Below, in pieces: positions 18,437 through 27,444 of a stretch of 60,457 bases of DNA. Numbering within the stretch: the stretch's first letter is position 1; the number at the start of each line of letters is the position of its first letter. Both the position numbers and the translations under genes were made by a program. The stretch is from Candidatus Sumerlaeia bacterium (GTDB lineage Bacteria > Sumerlaeota > Sumerlaeia > SLMS01 > JAHLLQ01). Location: the NCBI GenBank assembly GCA_019634695.1, contig JAHCAW010000022.1:1-60457 (forward strand), written 5' to 3'. Below the pieces are notes generated by a model. The model saw only the letters and a program-made list of their open reading frames with translations. It was not told the origin of the DNA and did not search any database.

Positions 18437-19704
18437 CGAACGGGCCCTCGACATCGCGGGGCGACTGGGCCGTGCAGTTGCGCGGCGTGGGGAAGTGCTA
18501 TCGCCTGGGGGCGGGACGCGCGCACGACTCGCTGCGCGAGGGCCTGATGGAAGGTCTGCGCGGGCTGGTGCGCGGAAGCGCGACGCCCGGCGAGACCTTC
18601 TGGGCGGTGCGCGGGGTCGATCTCGACGTGGCGCGCGGCGAGACACTGGGCATCATCGGCCGCAATGGCGCGGGCAAGTCGACGATGCTGAAGCTGCTGA
18701 GCCGCATCACGCCGCCGACGGAGGGCGAGATTCGCTACCGCGGCCGTCTGGCGAGCCTGCTCGAGGTGGGCACAGGCTTCCACCGCGAGCTGACCGGGCG
18801 CGAAAACGTCTTCCTGAACGGCGCGATTCTGGGCATGCGACGCGAGGAAATCGCGCGCCGCTTCGACGAGATCGTCGCCTTCTCGGGCATCGAGCGCTTC
18901 CTCGACACGCCAGTGAAGTTCTACTCGAGCGGCATGTACGTGCGCCTTGCCTTCGCCGTGGCGGCGCACCTGCGGACGGACATCCTGGTGGTGGACGAGG
19001 TGCTGGCAGTCGGCGACGCGGCATTCCAGAAGAAGTGCCTGGGCAAGATGCAGGACGCGGCAACAGACGGGCGGACGGTGCTGTTCGTGAGTCACAACAT
19101 GACGGCCTTGCAGCGGCTGTGTGCGCGGGCGGTGTGGCTGGAAGAGGGGCGCATCGAGTTGGCGGGCGATGCGGCCGACGTCGTGCGCCGCTACCTCGAA
19201 CGCGGCCGCACGGACGACCGCGTGGATGTGGACGCCGCGGAACGCCATGGAACGCACGGCGAACAGGTGCGTGTGTGCGCCTGCGTGCTGCGCAGTTCGG
19301 GGGGCGACGAAACGACGGCGCTCGCATTCGGCGAGCCGTTCACTCTGGAGGTGACGCTGCGATGCCCCGCCACCGAACCGGTCGAGGACATCAGCATCGT
19401 CGTGGGCATCGACTCGTGGGCGGACCAGACACGCCTGGCGAGTTGCGCGAGCGAGGATCGCGGCCTGATCGTGCGAATGGCCCCCGGCGAGCGGCGACGC
19501 TTCGTGTTGAATTTCGACGATCCCTGCCTGGCGCCGGGGAACTACGCGATCACGCTGGCGCTACGCACCGGGCGCCAGAGCATCCTCGACCGCGTGCCGC
19601 AGTGCCTGGCCTTCGAAGTCATGGACGTGCCACACCCCGGACGCGTGCTGCCGAGCTTTCTGGCCGGCGCGTTTCGCCTGAATCCCGAATGGGAGGAGGG
19701 GTGA
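18433..19704 (+). CDS. Polysaccharide ABC exporter ATPase with C-terminal substrate-binding domain (Wzt-like)
   Basis: 423 aa. Walker A is IIGRNGAGKSTMLK, the signature loop region YSSGMYVRLAFAVAAHL, Walker B ILVVDEVLAVGD and the H-loop FVSHNM, all intact. After ~250 a beta-sandwich domain (LEVTLRCPATEPVEDISIVVGI ... LAPGNYAITLAL) matches the carbohydrate-recognition domain of Wzt O-antigen exporters. That domain binds the modified non-reducing end of the glycan before export. This implies the exported polymer is chain-terminated by a modification; the methyltransferase or pyruvyl transferase downstream are candidates. GTG 18433 overlaps the permease stop. Confidence 0.92.
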   Translation: MTNGPSTSRGDWAVQLRGVGKCYRLGAGRAHDSLREGLMEGLRGLVRGSATPGETFWAVRGVDLDVARGETLGIIGRNGAGKSTMLKLLSRITPPTEGEIRYRGRLASLLEVGTGFHRELTGRENVFLNGAILGMRREEIARRFDEIVAFSGIERFLDTPVKFYSSGMYVRLAFAVAAHLRTDILVVDEVLAVGDAAFQKKCLGKMQDAATDGRTVLFVSHNMTALQRLCARAVWLEEGRIELAGDAADVVRRYLERGRTDDRVDVDAAERHGTHGEQVRVCACVLRSSGGDETTALAFGEPFTLEVTLRCPATEPVEDISIVVGIDSWADQTRLASCASEDRGLIVRMAPGERRRFVLNFDDPCLAPGNYAITLALRTGRQSILDRVPQCLAFEVMDVPHPGRVLPSFLAGAFRLNPEWEEG

Positions 19705-19712
19705 GCCATCCC

Positions 19713-20747
19713 ATGGGCAAGCGCATCGCCATCGTCGCGACGTATCGCTACTCGATCAACGCGAACGACTTCCTGATGTTCTTCCGGCGCTCGGAGCATC
19801 GGGTCGCGGCGCTGCTTGTGCACTATGCGGTGACGTATCGGGATTGGTGGCGAACGAATCGCTTCACCGATCCAGCGCGCGAGGGAGTCTTCGACCCGAT
19901 AGACAAGGATCGCGATCCGATTCGCTTGTGGTATCACGTCGAGGACCTGATCGAGCGGTTGCGGGAGGCGGACTGCGACGTGGTGTGCTTTGGCAACGGC
20001 AACGGCGTGGAGCAGCGCGCGGCGGCCGAGGCGATCGGGCGCGACAATTGCCTGTTCTCCGAGTATGGTTGGCTGCCATGGAGCCGGAACTTCTACATCT
20101 CGCGCGGTGGATGCGGATCGGACTCCGAGATCGCCAGCATGTCGGCCGCGGACCTCGCAGGACGCACGATCGACGAGGCGACTCTCGACCGGCTGCGCGC
20201 GCCCTTCGCGCAAGGCCGGCCACTCGATGCCCGCGACTTTCTGTACGTGCCCCTGCAGAAGGACGTGAACGACTTCAAGTTCCTATCCGCTCCGTTCCGC
20301 AGCAACGAGGAGTTCCTCGACTTCCTGCACGAGACGACGCCCCGCGAGGTGCGGCTGCTCGTCAAGCCCCATCCGCTCTATCCGAAGAAGTACGATCTTT
20401 CGCGCTACGGACGCATGACGGACATCACGACGGCGGGCTATCGAAAGGCGGACCTGTATCGCAAGGCCATGGCCACCGTGGCGATCAACAGCACGTCGAT
20501 CCTCGAGGCGCTGCTGTTCGACGGACGCGTGTTCGCCTATGGCGAGGACATCTTCCTGAACAAGGGGCTCGTGCACTATCGGGTGCGCGAGCCGCAGGCG
20601 TTCGCGCGCGCGCTCGAGGAACCGGTGGACGAGGAACGTTGTCGCCAGTTCATCGCGTTGCTGCTCGAGCGTCAGGTGGAACGTGCCCGCTGCCTAGGCA
20701 ACGACCTCGACTATGTGCGTTCGCACTACTGGAGCCGCGCCCTGTGA
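19713..20747 (+). CDS. Capsule-polysaccharide-synthesis-like protein
   Basis: 344 aa, moderately conserved. Segments such as FLYVPLQKDVNDFKF, VRLLVKPHPLYPKKYD, and ATVAINSTSILEALLFDGRVFAYGEDIFLNKGLVHY resemble the capsule-synthesis (KpsS/KpsC-like) glycosyltransferase fold, where the KPHP and NSTS-E motifs bind the donor nucleotide. The N-terminal half is less typical. It lies inside the export operon, so a role in adding a linker or sugar to the exported glycan is likely. Start: ATG 19713 is preferred; GTG 19701 is in frame but sits directly against the strong GGAGGAGGGG site (19691-19700). Confidence 0.7.
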   Translation: MGKRIAIVATYRYSINANDFLMFFRRSEHRVAALLVHYAVTYRDWWRTNRFTDPAREGVFDPIDKDRDPIRLWYHVEDLIERLREADCDVVCFGNGNGVEQRAAAEAIGRDNCLFSEYGWLPWSRNFYISRGGCGSDSEIASMSAADLAGRTIDEATLDRLRAPFAQGRPLDARDFLYVPLQKDVNDFKFLSAPFRSNEEFLDFLHETTPREVRLLVKPHPLYPKKYDLSRYGRMTDITTAGYRKADLYRKAMATVAINSTSILEALLFDGRVFAYGEDIFLNKGLVHYRVREPQAFARALEEPVDEERCRQFIALLLERQVERARCLGNDLDYVRSHYWSRAL

Positions 20748-21433
20748 ACTGCCACGCCTGCGACCATCCCTACGATCCGCCGGAGGGCCTGTTGCATCGC
20801 TGCCCGCGTTGCGGGCATGGCTTCCGGCCGTTCGACGGAGACCCGATCGCCTTCCACGCGACGGAGTATCGCAAGTCGTTCCGGCGCGACACGCGCGAGA
20901 TCGACGAGCACGGCCGCCCGACGCCGCTCTTCCACAAGATGCGCAAGGGCATCGTGCGCAAGCGCGCCCGCCTGGTGAAGCCCTACCTGCGCGCGACCGA
21001 CCGCTGCCTCGACATCGGCGCCGGTGCGGGCACGTTCTGCGCCGAAATCCGCAAGCGCGTCGCCTCGATCGAGTGCACCGAACTCGATGAGAACCTTGCC
21101 GCCGAGTCGCGCCGGCTTGGCTTCCCGACGCGCACCGGCGACTTTCTCGCAATGGACTTCGATGGCCCCTTCGACGTCGTGTTCGCTTGGCACGTGCTCG
21201 AGCACGTCGAGGATGCCCGCGCCTTCGTCGAGCGGGCCATGCGCCTGGCCCGGCGACACGTCATCATCGAGGTGCCCTGGAAGCGCCGCGTGCCCGAGGG
21301 CTTCGACGGACACTATCACTACTTCAGCGAGCCGTCGCTGCGCCTGGTGCTGCGCGAGCCACGGGTGATCGACGTGCGCGATGGCGTGCAGGCCCCGGCG
21401 CTGTTCGCCGTGGCCCGGGGTGGCGCGACATGA
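20744..21433 (+). CDS. Class I SAM-dependent methyltransferase with N-terminal zinc ribbon
   Basis: 229 aa. Residues 3-25 carry CHAC and CPRCGHGF, a four-Cys zinc-ribbon-like element. The methyltransferase core follows with CLDIGAGAGTFCAEI (motif I), IECTELDENLA and FDVVFAWHVLEHVEDARAFVE (motif IV/post), the pattern of class I enzymes acting on sugars and small molecules. GTG 20744 overlaps the previous stop (GTGA). Within a Wzt-type export operon it is a candidate for terminal methylation of the glycan, which the Wzt C-terminal domain could recognise. Substrate is inferred from context only. Confidence 0.82.
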   Translation: MNCHACDHPYDPPEGLLHRCPRCGHGFRPFDGDPIAFHATEYRKSFRRDTREIDEHGRPTPLFHKMRKGIVRKRARLVKPYLRATDRCLDIGAGAGTFCAEIRKRVASIECTELDENLAAESRRLGFPTRTGDFLAMDFDGPFDVVFAWHVLEHVEDARAFVERAMRLARRHVIIEVPWKRRVPEGFDGHYHYFSEPSLRLVLREPRVIDVRDGVQAPALFAVARGGAT

Positions 21434-22482
21434 AGCCCGTGCGCGGCGTTCATCTGACGGTGCTGAACCGCAATCTCGGGGACAACGCGCTCAACCTTGC
21501 GATCCGGCGTATGCTGCGGCCGCACGTGCAACTCGATCACATGGAATTGCTGGGCAACGACTTCGGGCCGGCGACGCTGCGCCGCCTGATGGAGTCGCCG
21601 CTGATCGTGTTTGGCGGCGGAGGATTGATTCATTCGTTCGGTCCGTCGGGCAAGCCATGGTCCCGCACAGGAACGATGTGGAACATGGAGTTGGCCGACA
21701 TCGCGCGGCTGCCGGGGCGCATCGTGCTCTACGGCGTTGGATTCAATCACTTCCACGGCGACCCGCCGCCGCTGCCGCAGATGGAGGAGTTCCTCCACCT
21801 GCTGGCCGAGAAGAAGGCCCTCGTGGCATTCCGCAACGACGGATCGCTGGCGCGCTTGCTGGAGCACTTTCCGTCGCTGGCGGACAAAGGCTTCGTCGAG
21901 GTGCCCGATCCCGGCACCTTCTATCGCGTGTTTCGCTATCGACGTTGGCGGCCGTACTTCGTCGTGCAGGTGGCGGCGGACCGGCCGCATCTGCGACATC
22001 CGGGACGCGACGCGGAGTTCTTCACACTCCTGCGCCGGCTGTGTCACGAGGCGGGCATGGACGGCTTCCTGATCCCGCACACGATCGACGACGCGAAGCT
22101 CTACGAGCGGCTCGACCTCGGCTCGCGCGTCCAACGCCTGGCCCTTTGGAGGCACTGGCGCTGGACCTGGCGCACGTTCATGCACTACGCCGGGGCGGAC
22201 TTCACAATCTCGACGCGCGGACACAGCCAGATTTGCAGCGTCGGGAATGGCACTCCGACCTTCTCGATCGCCACGCATCCCAAGATCACCGGTTTCGCCC
22301 GGGCCTGCGGCGTCGAGGAGTGGTGCCACGATTTCGCCGCCGAGGGTGCGACGGGAGCAGTCGAGCGCTTCGCCGACTTCCTTTCCCAACGCGACGCGAT
22401 CCGCCGGCGCCTGCATGATCTCAACGTGCGGTTCGACGCCGAGATCGCCGAGTTCAACGCCCGCATCCTGTCCGGAATCTGA
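21430..22482 (+). CDS. Polysaccharide pyruvyl transferase family protein
   Basis: 350 aa. HLTVLNRNLGDNALNLAIRRML near the start and LIVFGGGGLIHSFG, IVLYGVGFNHFHGD, and DFTISTRGHSQICSVGNGTPTFSIATHPKI correspond to the GD.A, GGGG and R-H motifs of polysaccharide pyruvyl transferases (CsaB/WcaK-like). These add ketal-linked pyruvate to sugars of exopolysaccharides or cell-wall polymers using phosphoenolpyruvate. The ATG overlaps the stop of the methyltransferase (ATGA). The C-terminal helix is charged. The acceptor sugar is unknown. Confidence 0.8.
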   Translation: MKPVRGVHLTVLNRNLGDNALNLAIRRMLRPHVQLDHMELLGNDFGPATLRRLMESPLIVFGGGGLIHSFGPSGKPWSRTGTMWNMELADIARLPGRIVLYGVGFNHFHGDPPPLPQMEEFLHLLAEKKALVAFRNDGSLARLLEHFPSLADKGFVEVPDPGTFYRVFRYRRWRPYFVVQVAADRPHLRHPGRDAEFFTLLRRLCHEAGMDGFLIPHTIDDAKLYERLDLGSRVQRLALWRHWRWTWRTFMHYAGADFTISTRGHSQICSVGNGTPTFSIATHPKITGFARACGVEEWCHDFAAEGATGAVERFADFLSQRDAIRRRLHDLNVRFDAEIAEFNARILSGI

Positions 22483-22501
22483 ACGGAACGAGGCCGCCAC
22501 C

Positions 22502-23728
22502 ATGCCGATCCGCGTCGTCACCTTCTCGACCACCCCCCTGGCGGGCGCCCCCATTCGCATCGTGCGCGCGCTACAACGGCATACTGGCATCGAGGTGCGG
22601 CACGTCGATCTCAAGCGCTGGGACATCTTCGAGCACGACCATGTGCACGAGGAGGATCCGGCGAAGACTCTCGAGCTGGCCGAGCAGGCCGACATCCTGC
22701 ACCTGTTCAACTACCTCGATGCGCGCTCGCAGGAGTTCGCGCCGGTGGACTTCGCGGCCCTGGCTGCGCGCGGCAAGCGCCTTGTCCGCATGTTCGAGAG
22801 CACGCCGATGCAGGTGGCCGCGCACATGGGGATCCCGCTCGATGAAGTGCTGTACGATCCGATCCCGAAGCTGGTCATCGCACAGTATCCCGAGCGATTC
22901 TTCCCGACGGCGCGCGTGGTGCCCAACATCGTGCCGCAGGACGACGCCGCGTATCTGCCGAACGCGAAACCAACCGAGGGCGCCGGCGTCGTGTACTGCC
23001 CAAGTTGGTGGCGCGGCGCCTGGCAGGAGCGGTGGGACACCAAGGGGATGCCCGAGACGGTCGCCATGCTGGAGGACCTCCATCGCCGCACGGGCCTGTC
23101 GTTTCGCACGATTCACAAGCGCCCGTTCGTCGAGGCCATGGAGGCGAAGCGCCACGCCGCGATCGTCATCGACGAACTCGTGACGGGCAGCTACCATCTC
23201 TCGTCGCTCGAGGGCCTGGCGCTCGGCAAGCCGGTGCTGGCGTACCTCGACGGACGTACCGATGCGGTGCTGCGCACGGTCTCGGGGGCGGACGCGCTGC
23301 CGTTCGTCAACGTGCGGCTTGAGGATGCCGCCGACGTGATCCTGCATCTGGCGCGCCAGCGCGACGAGCGGCACGCCGTCGGCGCCGAGGGCCGCGCATG
23401 GATCGAATCGTACTGGCGCGATGCGGAACTCGTGCGCCACTACGTCGCCGCGTACGAGGATCTTCTCGATGACCCGCGCCGCATCACGCGCCAGCCCGAG
23501 TTGGCTCTCGATCGCCCGGCACGGCGTTTTCGCGCAATCGCGTTGCCGGACCGCATCCACGAGGCACGCCGGCGGCGCTGGGAGATGGCCCTGCCGCACA
23601 ACATGGCGACCGAGGCCCTGGCCCGCGGCACGGCGGTGAAGGTGCGCCGCGCCATCGAGGCCCGCCTGCCGGAACGCATCAAGCGCCTGCTGCGGCCGGT
23701 GCTGGGCATTCGTCCACCGACGAAGTAG
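22502..23728 (+). CDS. Glycosyltransferase (GT-B fold, GT4-like)
   Basis: 408 aa. The N-terminal half has VRVVTFSTTPLAGAPIRIVRALQRHTG and ADILHLFNYLD, the usual opening of GT-B enzymes. The C-terminal half has a weak donor-site signature HLSSLEGLALGKPVLAYLDGRTD and the helix AEGRAWIESYWRDAELVRHYVAAYEDLL. A ~70-residue basic tail follows. The canonical EX7E motif is reduced, so donor specificity cannot be called. GAGG ~9 nt upstream supports ATG 22502. It ends the polysaccharide operon; the next gene, recJ, is 115 bp further. Confidence 0.75.
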   Translation: MPIRVVTFSTTPLAGAPIRIVRALQRHTGIEVRHVDLKRWDIFEHDHVHEEDPAKTLELAEQADILHLFNYLDARSQEFAPVDFAALAARGKRLVRMFESTPMQVAAHMGIPLDEVLYDPIPKLVIAQYPERFFPTARVVPNIVPQDDAAYLPNAKPTEGAGVVYCPSWWRGAWQERWDTKGMPETVAMLEDLHRRTGLSFRTIHKRPFVEAMEAKRHAAIVIDELVTGSYHLSSLEGLALGKPVLAYLDGRTDAVLRTVSGADALPFVNVRLEDAADVILHLARQRDERHAVGAEGRAWIESYWRDAELVRHYVAAYEDLLDDPRRITRQPELALDRPARRFRAIALPDRIHEARRRRWEMALPHNMATEALARGTAVKVRRAIEARLPERIKRLLRPVLGIRPPTK

Positions 23729-23843
23729 CGATCCCTGCGGGGCGTGTTGTTCTCCGCCTTGACTTGCCCGTCCTGCGGCGGCCAATGGGCTGGGCGGGGC
23801 GACGTGCCGACCCGCGCCACCCTGCCCGGCGACTCCCGATCCG

Positions 23844-25607
23844 ATGACCGTGCCCTCTCCCCTGCCGACCCCGTCGCGCGGCGCTCCGCCGGCCCGATGG
23901 GTGGTGCGCGCGGGCGACCGCGTGCGCGAGCAGGCGTTGGCTCGCCAGCTCGACATCCACCCGGCGGTGGCCCGCGTGCTGGTCGCGCGCCAGTGGCAGG
24001 ACGACGCGGCGTTGCGCGAGTTCCTCGATCCGCGACTTGCCGCGCTGCGCGACCCGTTCGAGCTGGCCGACATGGATCGCGCCGTCGCCCGCACGCTGCG
24101 TGCCGTGGCCACCGGCGAGAAGATAGCCATCTTCGGCGACTACGACGTGGACGGCATCTGCTCGACGGCGGTGATGCTGCTGACGCTGCGGCATCTTGGC
24201 GCCGCGCCCGCGCACTTCATTCCGCATCGCCTGCTCGATGGCTATGGCATGAACACCACGCGCGTGGAGGAGCTGGCCGCCTCCGGCGTGCAACTGCTGG
24301 TGACGGTGGACACCGGGATCACGGCGGTGACGGAAATCGCCCGCGCGCGCGCGCTCGGCATGGATGTCGTCGTCACCGATCACCATCTGCCCGAGGCCGG
24401 CCTGCCGGACGCGCATGCCGTGGTGAATCCGAACCGACCGGACGCGCCGTACGCAGGCGCACGCCTGTGCGGCGCCGGCGTGGCCTTCAAGTTCGCCCAT
24501 GCGCTGCTGAAGGCCGCAGGTCGTCCGCCCGAGGAGGCACGCGCGTTCCTGCGCGACTTGCTCGACCTCGTGGCCCTGGCCACCGTGGCCGACATCGTGC
24601 CGCTGATCGGCGAGAATCGCGTGCTGGTGACGCACGGGCTGCGACAGCTCGCGGCAACGCGCCGGCCCGGCCTGCGCGCCATGCTGGCGGAGAACAAGCT
24701 GCTGGATGCCGAGGTGACACCGGGGCACGTGGCGTTCGTGCTGGCGCCGCGGCTGAACGCCGCCGGGCGCACCGAACACGCCGGCATCGCGCTCGAGTTG
24801 CTGCTGACGGATTGCGGCAACCGGGCGGTGGCGCTGGCGCAGGAGTTGAGTGCGCTGAACCGCCAACGCCGCGACGAGGAGGCATCGATCGTCGACGATG
24901 CGATCGCGCGCGCCGAGGCCCAGATCGCGGCCGGCCTGGCCGACGTGCTGGTCGTGGCCGGACCGGACTATCATCTGGGCGTGGTGGGCATTGTCGCGGC
25001 GCGCGTGGCCGAACGCTTCCACCGGCCCGCGATTGTGATGCGGCTGGAGACCGATCGCGCCAAGGGCAGCGCCCGCTCGATCCCGGGCTTCGACGTGCAC
25101 GCGGCACTGGGCGCCTGCGCGGACCACCTGCTGACCTTTGGCGGTCACGCGGCAGCCGCCGGCGTGCAGGTCGCCGCGTCGGCGCTCGACGACTTCCGCC
25201 GCGCCATCAATGCCCACGCCCGCACGCTCTTCGCCGTCGCCGAGCCCGCGCCCGAGCTGCACGTCGATGCCGTGCTCGACGGCGCCGACATCACGTGGGA
25301 ATTCTACCGCGACCTGCAACGCCTGCAGCCCTTCGGCGAGGAGAACCCGGCGCCGCTCTTCCTGCTCGAGGGCGCCCGGTGCCCGGTCCCGCCGCGCTTG
25401 GTCGGCAACAACCACCTGAAGCTCACCCTGCGCGCCGACGGCGAGTCCTTCCCGGCGATCGGCTTCGGCCTCGGGCACCTGTTGCCGCTGTGCGAGTCGC
25501 CCGGCCACGCCGTCGATGTCCTCTTTCGCCCGAGCGAGAACACCTGGCAGGGCCGCACCAGCCTGCAACTCGAGGTGAAGGACCTGCGCCCGGCGCGTGA
25601 AGGCTGA
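23844..25607 (+). CDS. recJ: Single-stranded-DNA-specific exonuclease RecJ
   Basis: 587 aa, close to the usual ~570. This is a 5'-3' ssDNA exonuclease of recombination and mismatch repair. The DHH domain shows FGDYDVDGICSTAVM, VTVDTGIT and VVVTDHHLPE. APRLNAAGRTEHAGIALELLLT is the inter-domain motif, and the DHHA1 domain carries GVVGIVAARVAERFHRP, GSARSIPGFDVHAAL and LTFGGHAAAAGVQV. The C-terminal OB-fold runs to the end (LQPFGEENPAPLF). All metal-binding Asp/His residues appear present. It starts a recJ, M50 protease, trpS, CNNM gene string on the plus strand. Confidence 0.95.
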   Translation: MTVPSPLPTPSRGAPPARWVVRAGDRVREQALARQLDIHPAVARVLVARQWQDDAALREFLDPRLAALRDPFELADMDRAVARTLRAVATGEKIAIFGDYDVDGICSTAVMLLTLRHLGAAPAHFIPHRLLDGYGMNTTRVEELAASGVQLLVTVDTGITAVTEIARARALGMDVVVTDHHLPEAGLPDAHAVVNPNRPDAPYAGARLCGAGVAFKFAHALLKAAGRPPEEARAFLRDLLDLVALATVADIVPLIGENRVLVTHGLRQLAATRRPGLRAMLAENKLLDAEVTPGHVAFVLAPRLNAAGRTEHAGIALELLLTDCGNRAVALAQELSALNRQRRDEEASIVDDAIARAEAQIAAGLADVLVVAGPDYHLGVVGIVAARVAERFHRPAIVMRLETDRAKGSARSIPGFDVHAALGACADHLLTFGGHAAAAGVQVAASALDDFRRAINAHARTLFAVAEPAPELHVDAVLDGADITWEFYRDLQRLQPFGEENPAPLFLLEGARCPVPPRLVGNNHLKLTLRADGESFPAIGFGLGHLLPLCESPGHAVDVLFRPSENTWQGRTSLQLEVKDLRPAREG

Positions 25608-25691
25608 CCCCCGGGCCACTTCTCCGTTGACCGGTTTCGCCCTCCCTTCGCAACCTCGCGCCTTCGCAGGCAGACCCCACGGGCCGAGCCG

Positions 25692-26393
25692 ATGAACTCC
25701 CAGTCGTTCCTCTACCAACTCCTGACGTTCTATCCGGTCTTCCTCTTCGCGCTGACGATCCACGAGGTCGCCCATGCCCTGACCGCCAAGTGGGCAGGCG
25801 ACACGACGGCCGCGTACCAGAACCGCCTGTCGCTCAACCCCGTGGTGCATATGGACCCGTTCGGGACGGTGCTGCTGCCGATCCTGATGCTGACGCTGCC
25901 CGGCGCGTTCCTGTTCGGGTGGGCGCGGCCGGTGCCGGTGGTCGAGTCAAGGTTCCGTTCGCCGGCATGGAACGTGGTCGTCTCGCTGGCCGGGCCATTC
26001 TCCAACGTGCTGCTGGCGATCTTCGGGACGCTGGTGCTCAGCCTGCTGCTGCGGGTCGGGCTCGTGGGCCACCAGGCCGGCTGGTGGACGATGTCGGAGA
26101 ACTTCGTGAAGATCATCCACGATCTGACGATGAAGTACGTCTATCTGAACTGGCTGCTGGCGTTCTTCAACCTGGTGCCCGTGCCGCCGCTGGACGGCTC
26201 GCACGTGCTGCATCACTTCGTGATCCGCGGGCGCCAGCAGTTCTACGCCTTCTGGGAATTCTACAGCCGCTTCGGATTCATCTTCTTCCTGTTGCTCCTG
26301 TTCAACTTCGGCTCGTTCCTGTGGGTGCCTGTCTGGTTCTGCACGAAACTCACGTTGTCCCTGCTGGGCTTTCCGACCTCCATCCAGTTGTAG
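25692..26393 (+). CDS. Site-2-protease-type M50 membrane metallopeptidase
   Basis: 233 aa polytopic membrane protein. The zinc motif HEVAH is in the first membrane segment (ALTIHEVAHALTAKWAGD). The second conserved motif NLVPVPPLDGSHVL in a later helix supplies the Asp ligand. GWARPVPVVESRFRSPAWNVVVSLAGPFSNVLLA is the family's central stretch. The small size and lack of a PDZ or CBS domain match the short M50B group rather than RseP. These enzymes cut membrane-spanning substrates such as anti-sigma factors, but many short members have no known substrate. It is followed 21 bp later by trpS. Confidence 0.92.
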   Translation: MNSQSFLYQLLTFYPVFLFALTIHEVAHALTAKWAGDTTAAYQNRLSLNPVVHMDPFGTVLLPILMLTLPGAFLFGWARPVPVVESRFRSPAWNVVVSLAGPFSNVLLAIFGTLVLSLLLRVGLVGHQAGWWTMSENFVKIIHDLTMKYVYLNWLLAFFNLVPVPPLDGSHVLHHFVIRGRQQFYAFWEFYSRFGFIFFLLLLFNFGSFLWVPVWFCTKLTLSLLGFPTSIQL

Positions 26394-26414
26394 CCCAAGG
26401 AGTTTGCGCTTCCC

Positions 26415-27434
26415 ATGACTTCGTCCCCTGCCGGCCGCAAGATTCTGCTGAGTGGCAGTCGCCCGACCGGCCGCCAGCATCTGGGCAACTACGTCGGTGC
26501 GCTCGCCCAGTGGCTCGACCTGCAGGACGAGCTCGAGTGCTTCTTCATGATTGCCGACTGGCATGCGCTGACCAGCACGTACCGCGACACGACCGAGTTG
26601 CGCGAGAACGTGCGCCAACAGATGCTCGATTGGCTGGCAGTCGGGCTCGACCCGACGAAGGCGACGATCTTCGCCCAGTCGGCCGTCAAGGAGCACGCCG
26701 AGCTGCACCTGCTGCTGTCGATGTTCGCGCCGCTGGGGCTGATGGAACGCTGCACGAGCTGGAAGGATAACATCGTCGAGGGCGGCAACGAGATGCTGCG
26801 CACCTACGGCTTCCTCGGCTATCCCTGCCTGCAGTCGGCCGACATCCTGATGTACCAGGCCCACGTCGTGCCGGTCGGTAAGGATCAGGTCGAGCACATC
26901 GAGAAGACGCAGGATCTGGCGCAGAAGATCAACCACCTGTACGGTACGGAGGCGGACCCGGTGTTCCGCGTGCCGGAGTGGCGCCTGGGCAACGCGCCGG
27001 TGCTGCTGGGCAACGACGGCCGCAAGATGAGCAAGTCGTACGGCAACTGCATCTACCTGAGCGAGCCGGCCGCGGAGGTGGAGCAGAAGGTCTCCGTCAT
27101 GGTGACCGATCCGGCGCGCGTCCGGAAGACGGACCCAGGGGACCCGGACAAGTGCAGCGTGTGGAGCTACCACAAGGTCTTCACGGATCCGAAGCACTAC
27201 GACGGAATCCAGGAGGGATGCCGCAACGCGACGATCGGATGCCGGCAGTGCAAGAAGCTGCTGGCCGACGAAATCAACGCGCGATTCGAGCCGGCACGCC
27301 AGCGACGCGCCGAACTCGAGCGCGACCCGGACCACTGGCGCGATGTCCTGCGCGAAGGCAACGCCGCCGCGCGCACCCGTGCCGTCGCCACGATGGAACG
27401 CGTGCGCGACAAACTGCACCTCTACTCGGAATAG
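26415..27434 (+). CDS. trpS: Tryptophanyl-tRNA synthetase
   Basis: 339 aa class I synthetase of normal length; it charges tRNA-Trp with tryptophan. The HIGH-like motif is SGSRPTGRQHLGNYVGAL, and the KMSKS motif is exact (DGRKMSKSYGNCIYL). FMIADWHALT and YPCLQSADILMYQAHVVPVGKDQVEHIE are the tryptophan-binding and dimer segments. AAGGAG lies ~12 nt before ATG 26415. The C-terminal anticodon-binding region includes two Cys (GCRQCKKLL). It is co-oriented and closely spaced with the M50 and CNNM genes. Confidence 0.95.
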   Translation: MTSSPAGRKILLSGSRPTGRQHLGNYVGALAQWLDLQDELECFFMIADWHALTSTYRDTTELRENVRQQMLDWLAVGLDPTKATIFAQSAVKEHAELHLLLSMFAPLGLMERCTSWKDNIVEGGNEMLRTYGFLGYPCLQSADILMYQAHVVPVGKDQVEHIEKTQDLAQKINHLYGTEADPVFRVPEWRLGNAPVLLGNDGRKMSKSYGNCIYLSEPAAEVEQKVSVMVTDPARVRKTDPGDPDKCSVWSYHKVFTDPKHYDGIQEGCRNATIGCRQCKKLLADEINARFEPARQRRAELERDPDHWRDVLREGNAAARTRAVATMERVRDKLHLYSE

Positions 27435-27444
27435 AGCCTCGCCC

